This document shows positions 54,140-64,000 of a DNA stretch of 64,000 bases, piece after piece. Each line of letters begins with the position of its first letter. Within the stretch, counting starts at the first letter, position 1. This DNA is from Auanema rhodensis (lineage: Eukaryota; Nematoda; Chromadorea; Rhabditida; Rhabditidae). Position numbers and translations under genes: made by a program. The notes below the pieces were generated by a model. It was given only the letters and a program-made list of their open reading frames with translations. It was not told the DNA's origin and did no database searches. The stretch covers positions 11,098,001-11,162,000 of the forward strand of contig OZ059898.1 in the NCBI GenBank assembly GCA_964057225.1, in the 5' to 3' direction.

Positions 54140-57100
54140 ATGCGGTTTAAACAAGTTTTTATCGTTTTGTTTTCGATTTTTATTTGTGACTCAGGTATTT
54201 TTTACATCGATGATAAACATTATAATTAAAACATTCAGTCAAATCTGATCCCGACTATGATGACTTGATCGAGGAGATAAAATCTCATTCAATTCCAGAT
54301 CAAGTTTTAAGTGATGATAAAATTGATATCAATAAGGTACATTACAGATCTTTGATTCATTTTCTGGTTCTCATGTCTTTTTAAGAATCTCGCTCTTGCT
54401 GTTCTTTCCGGAAGAACTTGCGAAACTAGTTTAAATATATGGAAATGTAGTGCCGATTGCAAGTTGGAGTACCCATCGAATGGAACTGATTTTCCTCGAA
54501 AATGTTAGTTTATTAAAACATTCATTATCAAATTTACGAAAATTGTGAATATACATCATATCGTTGTTAGTTGAGGCAACATTGAGACTATTGCGTGCAC
54601 TCTAATTATTGATTTTCATACTTCTTAGCTAGGAACGCAACATTGCACTTTTGAAATTTAGAATGACACTTTTCCTTAAAACGCAGAAGGTTCATCGATT
54701 AGGCTTCATAATGCAACACTCTAGGTCAATCTCCCGTAGTTGGATTAAAATGCTTTGGGATTCCAATTAACTATTCATATGTGCACGAACCAGTGGATAT
54801 TCAATTCCCTTCGGAATACTCTGTGTTGCAAAAATTTCCGAGGTAGGAAATTCATTTGGTTCAAAATTAATCATCTATCTAGATGTTGGAAAGCTCTTGC
54901 ACCTCTGTTGTGTGTTCGAATTTATCGACCATGTGCTTATCACAAATTCTATCATAAAACCATGAGCGGAAAACTTGAGGTGTGTACTCATGAACTATAT
55001 TCTTAAGTCGCGAATATTTCTTTAGACTGGAACAATGGAAATCTGGGCTCGAATTCGACGTCAAAACTGTTTTCTTGTTAAAAAAGCATGTGCAGATATT
55101 GAGAAGGAAGGCTTTTTCCCTGAATGGATGAACTGTAGTGACGAAGATAGTGGGCTTCTGGGAGGCTATAATCAAAACCGCACACTGCCCCATGCTCCGA
55201 AATTTTTTTCTGATACGTGTGGCGTATGTTTATTGCTTTGTCCTCTTCAAGTTCAATTCGAATTTTTCAGATTGGCAGATTACCTATTCTGAATGACATT
55301 TCTGGTCAGTGTCCTCATCCCTTGCTAGAGATACCTATGGATCAAGTTAAAACTGCTAAGCCTCTAATTGATACATGTTATCTGCCTTGCCGGTAAGAAG
55401 AAATTAATTTTTTCTTCATTTCTTGTTTAGAAGCGAACAGGTGCCGAACTTCTATAGAAGCCATCAAGTTACCACTCAGTTTGCACTTAGCGTAATATTT
55501 TTTGTTATTTTCTTCTTTATTTGGGTTGGTTTTCCGCATTTATGTTCAAACTGATTTTTACCGGTTCTCAGGCATATCTTTTCTTTTTCTCGCGGATTTA
55601 CACTAGAAGTATTGTCGCATTTTGTATAACCCAAGCCTTATTTTCTGCTAGTGTTTACTTTTTTGTTTGGGCATTAACTGGAAGCTCATTTGTTGCTGAT
55701 GCTGCAGAATGTTCAGGTCAAGTTCGCCGTAGCGAATACTTCAAGTCTTTTGACTGGTCAGATTTTATTGACTGGCTAATATATTTTACCAATAATATCT
55801 AGGTGTGTATGGCAGTCTGTGCTACTCCAGTCAAGTTTCATTTCTTCCTTTTTCTGGTTGTTGACCCATTATGCTTTCAACATTTGGTCTCCTTGTTTCC
55901 AAGATCGAGGCAAAGTGTATGTTTTAATAATTTGTTCAATTTTTGTTTCCCTTTTCAGTCGTTTATTAATCAGTGATTTTCAGAAAGGGAGTTAAGTTAC
56001 GCGGGTTTTTAATGCTTTCAATTACGGTTCCATGTGTCATCGTACCTTTGCTTCTGGCTTTTGTCAATATTGTTCGTGTAGTATTTTAAATTTCAAACAT
56101 GTGTTACATTTTCCAGCAAGAATTTGATGGCGTAACTGGGCTCTGCCATATTGGATTAAAGTCAACATGGAAATATCTTACTTTCTTCATTCTTCCGCTA
56201 GCTGTGCCGTTTTTCATAGTCGGTCTTTCCTGCTATATTGTGTACAAGGGCAGAGATGGTATGACTCTTTTATAATAACTGAAAAAAATATCATATTCAA
56301 GAACTGATACACATTGAAGTTCTGGATGAAACCAAAAATCGTTTAGCTAAGATAGAGGATCATTATAGACTTCGGGCATATCGTTTTCTCTGGGTATTAA
56401 CACGTTAATCTTTTTGCTCGTAAAAATGAAGTTTAGTTCAAAGGAATGGCCAATGACACCAAACTAGATGATCTGAAAAAAGTAGATTTCCGGGAAGTTG
56501 AAGAAGCAGAGAAGGCTGACATTGAAGCTCCAGAATATCCTACCGAACTAATTCTTAACTTCAGTAATATTGAAGAACGGTTAGTATACCAAAGCTATTA
56601 AGTATTAAATTTGAATATTTCAGGGATCGCAAACCTGGAAGTATTTATTACAGAAAATTAAAAGAATTCGAAAAACAAGGTGCTACATTTGTGGATATGA
56701 CGGGTGGAATCATGCCCCAGAGTACGTTATAAATTTTCAGTTCAAACTTAGAATATCTTTACAATCCTAGTTCCATTTATTTCTTACATTACCAAAATCT
56801 AAAACCTTTCAGAGGAATTGTGTGTTGCTTTAGCCGAACACTATGCTTATCTGTATACTGCTCGCTTAACGACGATTCGCGAAAGATACCGAAATGGCAT
56901 TTATCCTCGTTGGTCATGTAAGATTTATTTTTAAAACATATTTTGATATATCCGTTTTAGTTTGTATCCTTATCACTGGACTTGCAATGATACTTTTCTC
57001 CTGCATATTGCATCCTGCTTTTATTGGCGTTGAACCAGATCATGAGATTATGCAAATTAAAAACCATATTAGGTACCCAGATGTTGAGAGCATGACTCAG

Positions 57101-58112
57101 TTCACATTTATTTAGATGCAAAATTACTGCTTTATTAGAGAATGGAACGGCTGATTGGATAGAGATGGAAGGCGCTGACTATGTCAGTGATCACTGTACT
57201 CTTGAAAACGTTTATTCCTTTTATAGAGCAGACGGTGAGAAAGTAGATCCTTAACGTATTTCAGCTTTGAAATTTTAGCTGTAATCGCAGTGTTCATAAT
57301 TCTCCCAGCTATTCCCTTCCTTATTATTGCTCTGGCTTTTGTAACGGGATGGGTTTCAAGCGGTGGTATGCCAAGAGTATGATGTTATTTTTTCTACTAT
57401 AGTTTATTGTTTTCTTTATAGGCTAGGCTTATTTGTGATAATTGGAAGACATGTTGCAGGCCTTCCAAGGGAGATGATATAGAGTTAGAACTGTTGACCA
57501 AACCAGGCAAGCAATCAAGTTATAACATAAATATTTTGTTGTTTTTAGATGACATTGACGTTCAAAGTTTTCCCACTGGTGAATGTCACCGATTTGCCTC
57601 GTCAGAAAAGATTTCAGCTGCCGTTACAAACGTAAATATATTCCTTTAGTAGTTATGCTAACGCTAAAAGTCTTTTCTAGAGTCCTGATCTTAGCGTAGC
57701 TATTAGTGAACCAACTGATCACAGGGAGTTAGAAAACAGAAGTTTTGATAACTGCGGTAGAACGTAAATGTTGTATATTTTGTTCTTTATAATCTGTGTA
57801 TCAATAGGCTTGAATCTGTTAGTCGTTTGAAGGAACAGAAGAAAAGAAAATCTATGGATTCTGTTCCATTAGGTCGTACAGATGCAGAGCTTGCGGGTAA
57901 AGCTTTTGATAGGATGCATCCTGATTTGGTATGTGAATGTTACAGTTAGTGTGCTTGAGTTAAAAATTTTTTAGAAAGCTGTTTTCGACATGGTTCAATT
58001 TTCTGCAACTCGTGACGGTGTCTGGTCTGAAAGACAGAGGAATCTCACTGATTTGATGCAAGATCTTTCATCTTATCTTAATTATACAAAATGTCTCATG
58101 CTAGTAGATTAA
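54140..58112 (+). CDS. smo: Smoothened-type Frizzled-class 7TM receptor
   Basis: A signal peptide (MRFKQVFIVLFSIFI) leads to a cysteine-rich extracellular domain with PRCWKALAPLLCVRIYRPC, ACADIEKEGFFPEWMNC and SGQCPHPLLEIP. These follow the Smoothened CRD (PRCW..PLLC, PCAIVERERGWPDFLRC, SGQCEVPL) rather than Frizzled. Seven helices follow: TM1 near VIFFVIFFFIW, TM2 ITQALFSASVYFFVWAL, TM3 FISSFFWLLTHYAFNIW, TM4 LSITVPCVIVPLLLAFV, ECL2 GVTGLCHIGLKS (Smo VSGICFVGYK), TM5 FILPLAVPFFIVGLSCYIV, TM6 ILITGLAMILFSCILHPAF and TM7 FIILPAIPFLIIALAFV. The third intracellular loop is unusually long (about 145 residues, charged). The Frizzled KTxxxW motif is absent after TM7. The length is about 897 residues if the stop at 58112 is used. 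The tail may instead splice from 58093 (AAAAT/GTCTC) to 58137 in frame and continue into the next entry. In other animals Smoothened transduces Hedgehog signals. Confidence 0.82.
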
Positions 58113-58138
58113 TTTAAACGAACATCTCTATTGTAGTT

Positions 58139-60742
58139 ATGCTTAACAATGATTCCGTGGCTTGGACTTTGGCTATAGATGTGCTACGCAGAATTGAAAT
58201 TCTACTTCAAGATGTTTGCCTCCCAGATGCGACACCGCAAGTTATAATGAGTGCATTCCAACTTTTTTTTAATTCACTGTTTTTTTAATTTTTTAGATTT
58301 CCAAGGGTTATTGAATGAACTGATGCTTGTCGTTCCTTCCTTAAGCGATCATACTTCAAATATGGGAACTTGGTGTTCTGCTGTGCAAGATGCTATCACT
58401 ACATTACGATGTGCTCAAACTGGAATAACTGGAACGGTAAAAAAATTGAAATTTAATTGAAATTTAATTTTCTCATTTAAGTCTACGTCTTCGTCTGATA
58501 GTAATGCTGTAACTAATGCTACCACTGGTACCACTATTACCCCTACCACCTCAAACATTGTTACACCTGTAGTGACGGCTACGATCACGGCACCTATTAT
58601 CAGTTCGAATATAAATGCGAAAACGTCTCGACCTGATTGTTTGGTTAATAAGATGTACTTATATTTATGATGTTTTTTTCAGGTTCAAAAATTCGTAGTA
58701 CGAATCCGCTTGAAACTCAGTCATCTAAATCTCGAAAAACTAGTCTTAAGCGACCATCCCCATCTAGTGTGCCAAATGTTACTGATTTTAAAAAGTCTGA
58801 TGAGCCAAAAGCTAAAGAGAAAACTCGTAAATCTCCTCAACCCAAAGCTGGACCTTCAGGATTAGGAGCATCAGGTTTCATTGAAAATGCGCGGGTTGTT
58901 GATATAGAAGCTGACGATTCAGCTGTCGGAGATGTCGAACCAGCGTTTGATGCGGAAGAAGCTAAGAGAATTCGCCGAGCCACGTGTAGGCCTATTGAGG
59001 AGCAAACTCCTAGCACAACTGAGAGTGAAGATAGTGATATGGATGATCGCATTGATGCTACAGCTTACTTACGTGAATATCATGCACAATCTCGTATGAA
59101 TGGTACCTTTGATTCTAAAGAAGTTGTTCCTATTCCTCCTAATCCAACGAAAAGAATAGCAAGAACGAAAGCTGATTTAAATTCGCATCGAAAGCAGTCA
59201 GAGCATGTTCGTAATCAATTGTTAGCTGTACAAAAAAATTTGAAAAATCAAAAGGCAAGTGAACAAAAACAAGAAAGCGAGCATTCTTATAAGAGTGTTC
59301 AGATGCAAGCAACTGCCAATCCAACTAATCGACCTATCCCAGTGGAACAGCAACCAGGAATAGCACCACCCAAGAAAAAAATAGAAGTGATGCTTCCGAA
59401 TGGGGGTGGTTTAGTCGGACAGGTACCTGCTGCTCCACTATTTCCGGTGCGCCCTGCTCCTGCGCAAGAACAAAATCGCGCTTTACCACCCAGAAATGCA
59501 CAGCCTGCTAATCCGGCTAACCTACCACAGCCTGCAAACCCTGCACCACAACCTGCTCCAGCTGCTGGTCGGCGAGCTGGTCCTCGGAATACCAACCGTA
59601 TGTTTATATACAATTGCCGTATGCTATAGAAATTTTTAGGAAGGGGTCAACGGGGTGCTGCTCATGAGCCAATTAATTTTTTACAACAGGCGATCAATGA
59701 TATGAATAATGTTGAACCTCGCCCTAACGATGCTCCTGTTAGAGGTTTGTGTATTAAGTAATTTACATCTTACGAATTTCATGTGTTAGATTTATTTCAG
59801 TAGGTCCATCAAATGTTATTAGTGGCTATACCGAATCTTATTCGGCAGTTCCAAGAGGGTTTTTAACTAGTTTAACTGATGAAGAACTAAGGTTACGGGT
59901 GGCTCGTCTCCGAGAGATATGTAATGAAAGGCTTTATCCGCAAGAGGTTTATTTAAGTGTGAATTGTTTATTTGAAACCTATTTTAGATAATGTATATAC
60001 TGATTCTCAGTGGTGATATTCGCTCATTCACTCCGCATAATCGGCCTAATGAGAGACACGTAAAAGTTGCAGCTTTTAGATCCATTTTTGGAGATTCACC
60101 CTGCATAAACGTATCCTATTCTCCGCAAATATTCTTAAGATGTATGAGACGCCGAGCTGTAACAGTTGTTGGTGCTATTGGTTATCACTTTTCAAAATGT
60201 GATCGTCCTTTCAGAGAGTAAGTATGTTATTCATTTATTTAAAAACATTAACGTTATTCAGATATCACCCTCCAGTATTACCACCCTTGGGTATGCAAGA
60301 AATGGAGAATGAATTGACTATGGGTAGAATTCTTGGAGCAGATGCTCTTTTACCTATTAGAGAATTACTCCGAGAGTTTAACAACGGAGAGTACGTGTTT
60401 TCTTGTGCTTAGCATTTTTTTTTCAAAAATATTTTAGTAATCCCCTTGAGTATCGCCCAGAACTAAATGTTGTGCGATCATTCGCTAGCTATTTCGATAC
60501 ATTTGCTGAAGCTCGAGGTTTTCCAAATCAGAGGGTGAGAACTCATGGCTTTTGAGTTTTATATTTATGTGTTTCTTTAGGAAGAATACGTCCCAGATCC
60601 CGAGCCCTTTATTCATTTAGATGTCCCTGGTGCTGACGAGAGTGCTGAAAACAATGTTAATGGTATGGAATTGATTTTTATATAGTTGAATATTGAAATT
60701 CCAGATTTAGAAATTGCTGATCCTCAGGAAAGACGAGAGTAA
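58139..60742 (+). CDS. Unrecognised Pro/Ala-rich protein, possibly the Smoothened tail
   Basis: Exons from 58139 encode an alpha-helical start (LAIDVLRRIEILLQDVCLP, LLNELMLVVPSL), then a Thr/Ser-rich stretch, a long basic/acidic disordered section in one exon (58682-59598) with KTSLKRPSPSS and DSDMDDRIDA, and a Pro/Ala/Gln tract (ANPAPQPAPAAGRR). The C-terminal part is conserved-looking and globular: LTDEELRLRVARLREIC, FLRCMRRRAVTVVGAIGY, YHPPVLPPLGMQEMENEL and LLPIRELLREFNNG. It ends NDLEIADPQERRE and stop. I recognise no family. Splices fit in frame, including 58251 (A/GTGCAT) to 58297 and 58639 (T/GTTTGG) to 58682. The ATG lies two bases after TTGTAG, only 26 bases after the receptor's possible stop. 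It is therefore either a separate trans-spliced cistron or the continuation of the receptor tail. Confidence 0.65.
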
Positions 60743-61034
60743 ATTATGGGTATTTTTACTATTGTACTGATTGTTTAAATTCTTATTACTGTTCTTAGTA
60801 AAACTTGTTGTCATTTTTACCATTCCTGCTCTGATGGAAACATCAAACATTTCATACTGAATTTGAATCATATCATTTAGCTGTTCTTATCTATACATTT
60901 TGTTAATTTATTAAATAATATTTAAACTAATGATTGTATAATCATTTATTTATGTTCTCAAATTCTTCCAATTCCCGTTGAATGTTAAACATGTTGCATT
61001 GATGAGTTCAAGTATGTAGTGTTTAATATCTTGA

Positions 61035-61040
61035 AATAAA
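61035..61040 (+). terminator. Candidate poly(A) signal
   Basis: Sense AATAAA about 290 bases after the stop at 60742, followed by a T-rich stretch. Confidence 0.35.
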
Positions 61041-62157
61041 AAAGCTGCCTTTCTATCAAAGTAATAGATATTTTCATAATAATATTATAAAAATAAGAAG
61101 TATATTAAGTTGGATGATGTATACGTATTACTGCTGTGATATATTCGGATATTTCACTATTCAATTACTTTATATAAGGAAATTAGTTTATGCATTGTAT
61201 TAAAAATAATGCTGTTAGTAATGAAACATCTTTACTTTAGAAAACTAACGGTTAGGCTTGAAACTGATATGAAGCATACATATTTAGCATTGCTATAAAT
61301 TTCAAGTTTCGCTATGACAGCCTGGGATCAAAACGTTCGTTAGCATTTTCCGCGCTTGATCTATGATGATCTTATCTTTTATCTGTTAATATCTACATCA
61401 AATATGAAGAGACATGAAGAATCTTGTGAAAATATATTCGAGAAATACAACATTAATCGAGAGAAGAGAGAAAATAGAAGAGAAGAAAAAAGGTTTTGTT
61501 GAAAAGTCAAAGAATTTAGATGATGTCAGATTCTTGGATACAGTTAAACTGATGGATAGTTTGCAAGACATGAAGAAGATAATTAGATTTTCGATCTCTG
61601 AGACCCATCGCGATTTTGATACAATATCGCTGGAATAGAATTGAAGGAAAACTAAGAATAAATTGAAATATTATTTGAGAAATAAGAATTATACAAAAAG
61701 TAAAACTCGATATATACAGGAAGTAAAAAGCAGAATTTGTTTCTTGTTTATGACAACAGTTTCTCCATAATACATAATATTGAATTTCAAGTTTTACATA
61801 TACGTCTAATATATTTGTATTAATCTGATAATAACTGTTTGCCGGTCCTAGGGTACCTGTGATATCGTATATTGTTTTTCATTGATGTTCTTTTGCTTTG
61901 GGCACTCTCGTTGATTTTTTTAGTTTAAAAATGTAAGATATGAAATAATATTTTTTGTTCCGATACCTATTACTAATTTCTAAACAATATACAGGCACGT
62001 GTGATGAAAATCGAACACTTATTCGAAACCTTCATTTGTTTTCAAACAAACTACAAAAATTTAGAAAAATAACATTTTTAGTTCTAACCTTTTACAGAAT
62101 TGAGAACAGTTAAACAAAAATAAAAAATCATGTTTAAAAGTTTTTTTTGGACACTAT

Positions 62158-62271
62158 ATTGCCCGTTTAAAACGTCCAGGAGATGCTCCAGAAGAAGCTT
62201 TACTCTTTGATCCAGTTCCAAATTTTGTTACAAAAATGTGTCCAAAACTTTATAATTATCTAAAAATAGTA
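62158..62271 (+). pseudogene. Isolated coding-like fragment
   Basis: One frame reads ARLKRPGDAPEEALLFDPVP, then NFVTKMCPKLYNYLK, a composition unlike the random AT-rich frames around it. It has no start, no acceptor immediately upstream and no partner exon that I can find. It may be a gene relic or an exon of an unrecognised gene. The minus strand at 62470-62386 similarly reads CLPPKPGQSELFIHVLDRE and stop. Confidence 0.2.
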
Positions 62272-63295
62272 AACCTTCAGTTTTCAATATATAAACAGAC
62301 ATGGTGTTTTTGTATTTTTTTGTAGTTTGAACAGCATTTCTGAATTCTTTTAAAGAACACAGTATACAACATATCAACATTTAATTTATTCCCTATCGAG
62401 GACATGTATAAAAAGTTCACTTTGTCCTGGTTTTGGAGGTAGACAAATGAGAATACAGGATGGGTTACATTTTTACTATTAAATGAGATTCTATAAAATG
62501 TTTCATAAACATATGAGTATTATCGGGTTAATTAATAAAACACAAAACCCCTCCAAGGATCCATATGCTATAAATAAAATATTTTATATTATAAGAATTT
62601 CATAATAATCTTTTATCTTGAATCATTTTGCACTATAGGGTACGGATGATGATAACGTTGATTCAACAATCGAAAATCGCTTCCCCTAAAGGAAGATAAT
62701 CAAAACCTTTCTTTCAATTCCTTAAACAACAGTTTCCGCCAGTTTACCATTCCTGTTTATATCTATAGGTATGTGATATGCTATATATACATCTCGCATA
62801 CCCGAACGACTTCATTAACTTGATTGCTTAAAAAAGCAATTTTCAATACGTGTCTTTGTTCTCAAAAGTGTCAAGTTTTGATGAACGATATTGAAATGTT
62901 AAATGATTGGTGACGATATCAAAGATATATTGAGGAGAGAGCTATGCAAAATAATCGAAAGTTCTGATTGTTTAAATGTACGGGTGGGATTATGCTAACC
63001 AGGAACTAGCCAAACACCCAGCTGTTTTAAGGAAATATGATTCCTTAATAAATACGGTTCATATGATAGTGTGATCAGTTCAGTTTCTTCGTAGTCTAAT
63101 TGAATATTATGACGTTTTCGTCGTTCTCACATCCATTCTCTCAATCAAGCATTACAACACTTCGAATCAAAATCTCTTCCGATTCGCGGTATCGCTCAGC
63201 TAATTCTTCGAACCGAACAAAGAATAACTTTTTTCCATTGATATTCACACTTTGATCATTGCGAATCTTTGTTACCTTAACTTTTCCAGAAGAAA

Positions 63296-63638
63296 ATGTT
63301 GCGTTGGATTGTAGGATTATTATTGCTTCAAATTTCATTGCAATGTATGAAAACAAATCCGGGAGAGACAAGTAAGTATAAATTTTGATAAATATTACAA
63401 ATTTTCTAATAATGTTTTAAATTTCTTGAATTCTTTTCAGCTACTGTCATGCCTGTAACTACACCTATTCCAGGTTTGATTAACTTATAATCAAAACATT
63501 TATAATTTGTTTTATAGCCACTACACCAGTTATCCCAGGTACTGACAATTTGTTTTAAACTTTCTAAGTATTTACAAACTTGTATTCTTTTTTCTCATTT
63601 CAACTCAAAAAATAGGAAGACCTATATTGAAATTTTAG
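63296..63638 (+). CDS. Small secreted Thr/Pro-rich peptide (predicted)
   Basis: Four exons joined in phase give a peptide of about 50 residues. It has a strong signal peptide (MLRWIVGLLLLQISLQC), then KTNPGET, a Thr/Pro-rich middle (VMPVTTPIPATTPVIPG) and the end RPILKF and stop. All introns are phase 1 with good boundaries: /GTAAGTA at 63371, ATTCCAG/GT, ATCCCAG/GT, and the acceptor AAATAG before GAAGACC at 63616. TTTTCCAG seven bases before the ATG is a strong trans-splice acceptor. Such short, repeatedly interrupted exons in a Thr/Pro region suggest a real gene, but no family is recognised. It could be longer, with more exons beyond the window, if the last acceptor is not used. Confidence 0.45.
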
Positions 63639-64000
63639 TGAAAAAAATTAAAAAAGAAGAATAATTGACCCAACCTTATAAGCTTTGAATCTTTCTTACT
63701 ATTCAGATATTGCTTGATCATTCATCCTAACAACTTAACAACTTAACAACTAAAACTTAGTTATCACATCATCTTCATTCATATGCTTTATTACTTTTAA
63801 ACGAATATTCATTATGAGATATATGTATAAGATATTTCTAAACTTCCAAATCTAAATCTGTCCAATCTTTTAATCAAAAAATTAGAAATTTCTCTTTTTA
63901 CAATTGCAATTGAAATGACAAATCGAGGTTAATGCCCTATACTTACATATATCAACAGCTTGAGTTGTAAATTGTCTATCCAAAGAGAAAAAGAGTTTTT
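63639..64000. other. Right edge, AT-rich, no gene seen
   Basis: No coding signal is seen. A short direct repeat, AACAACTTAACAACTTAACAACT, lies at about 63729-63752 (written here in spaced reading units: AACAACTT twice). Confidence 0.35.

Larger units (their letters stand above)
60743..63295. other. Mostly noncoding AT-rich interval
   Basis: A single-exon 74-codon frame at 61414-61638 is charged and helix-prone but has no relatives I know and no flanking splice or poly(A) context. Coding-like fragments lie at 62158-62271 (+) and 62386-62470 (-). Apart from these nothing is seen. Confidence 0.4.

Noticed and set aside
58837-59613. Minus-strand frames opposite the long Pro/Ala exon
   Set aside because: They are shadows of the + strand coding exon. 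The Gly/Cys-rich composition is the antisense of Pro/Ala codons.
61414-61638. 74-codon charged frame
   Set aside because: Possible but unsupported: no homology, no splice or poly(A) context. Described within the interval entry.

Overview
The window is from a nematode nuclear genome. The genes are AT-rich and split into many short exons by introns that are mostly 40-70 bases long, with TTTCAG/TTTTAG-type acceptors. Several start codons sit directly behind an acceptor-like sequence, as expected for spliced-leader trans-splicing. The gene content is also nematode: a cuticle collagen, a serpentine chemoreceptor, a DUF1679/CHK kinase-like protein, a nematode-type class 3 lipase and a TTX-3-type LIM homeobox gene.

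Layout, left to right. 1-1794 is pyrimidine-rich and noncoding. 1795-3429 (+) is a CHK/DUF1679 kinase-like gene. 4091-6871 (+) is a DDX3/LAF-1/VBH-1 DEAD-box helicase. 7969-8951 (+) is a steroid 5-alpha-reductase. 9202-12490 (-) is ttx-3/LHX2/9. A large noncoding gap follows. 16064-17252 (-) is a 7TM chemoreceptor, 18260-19587 (+) a cuticle collagen and 19940-21238 (-) a secreted class 3 lipase. 21548-33450 is a GC-rich, almost invariant tandem array of 33 units of 361 bp. 33536-44224 (-) is a Rab32/GLO-1-type GTPase whose 9.6-kb intron encloses an opposite-strand multi-pass membrane protein gene (38473-42926, +). 47029-53151 (+) is a full ABCC/MRP transporter. 54140-58112 (+) is a Smoothened-type receptor. 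58139-60742 (+) is an unrecognised proline/alanine-rich protein that may be the continuation of the receptor's tail. 63296-63638 (+) is a tiny predicted secreted peptide gene.

The outstanding element is the 361-bp array. Each unit reads as a complete signal recognition particle (7SL) RNA. It has an Alu-domain-like 5' end with a UGUGA U-turn, a GNAR-capped helix 6, a helix 8 with a GNRA loop followed by the AGCA motif, a 3' strand that closes helix 5, and then a Pol III T-run. About 61 bp of AT-rich spacer separates the genes and must hold any upstream promoter. Thirty-three head-to-tail SRP RNA genes is a very unusual arrangement. A few shared point variants record block duplications or unequal exchange inside the array.

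The second notable item is the Smoothened-type receptor, because C. elegans is generally described as lacking Smoothened. Exon boundaries were worked out by eye from splice consensus, reading frame and family conservation. For the CHK-like, LAF-1, TTX-3, chemoreceptor, collagen and Rab genes all exon phases close to whole codon numbers (409, 698, 322, 288, 320 and 216 residues). I did not close the phases for every exon of the other genes.
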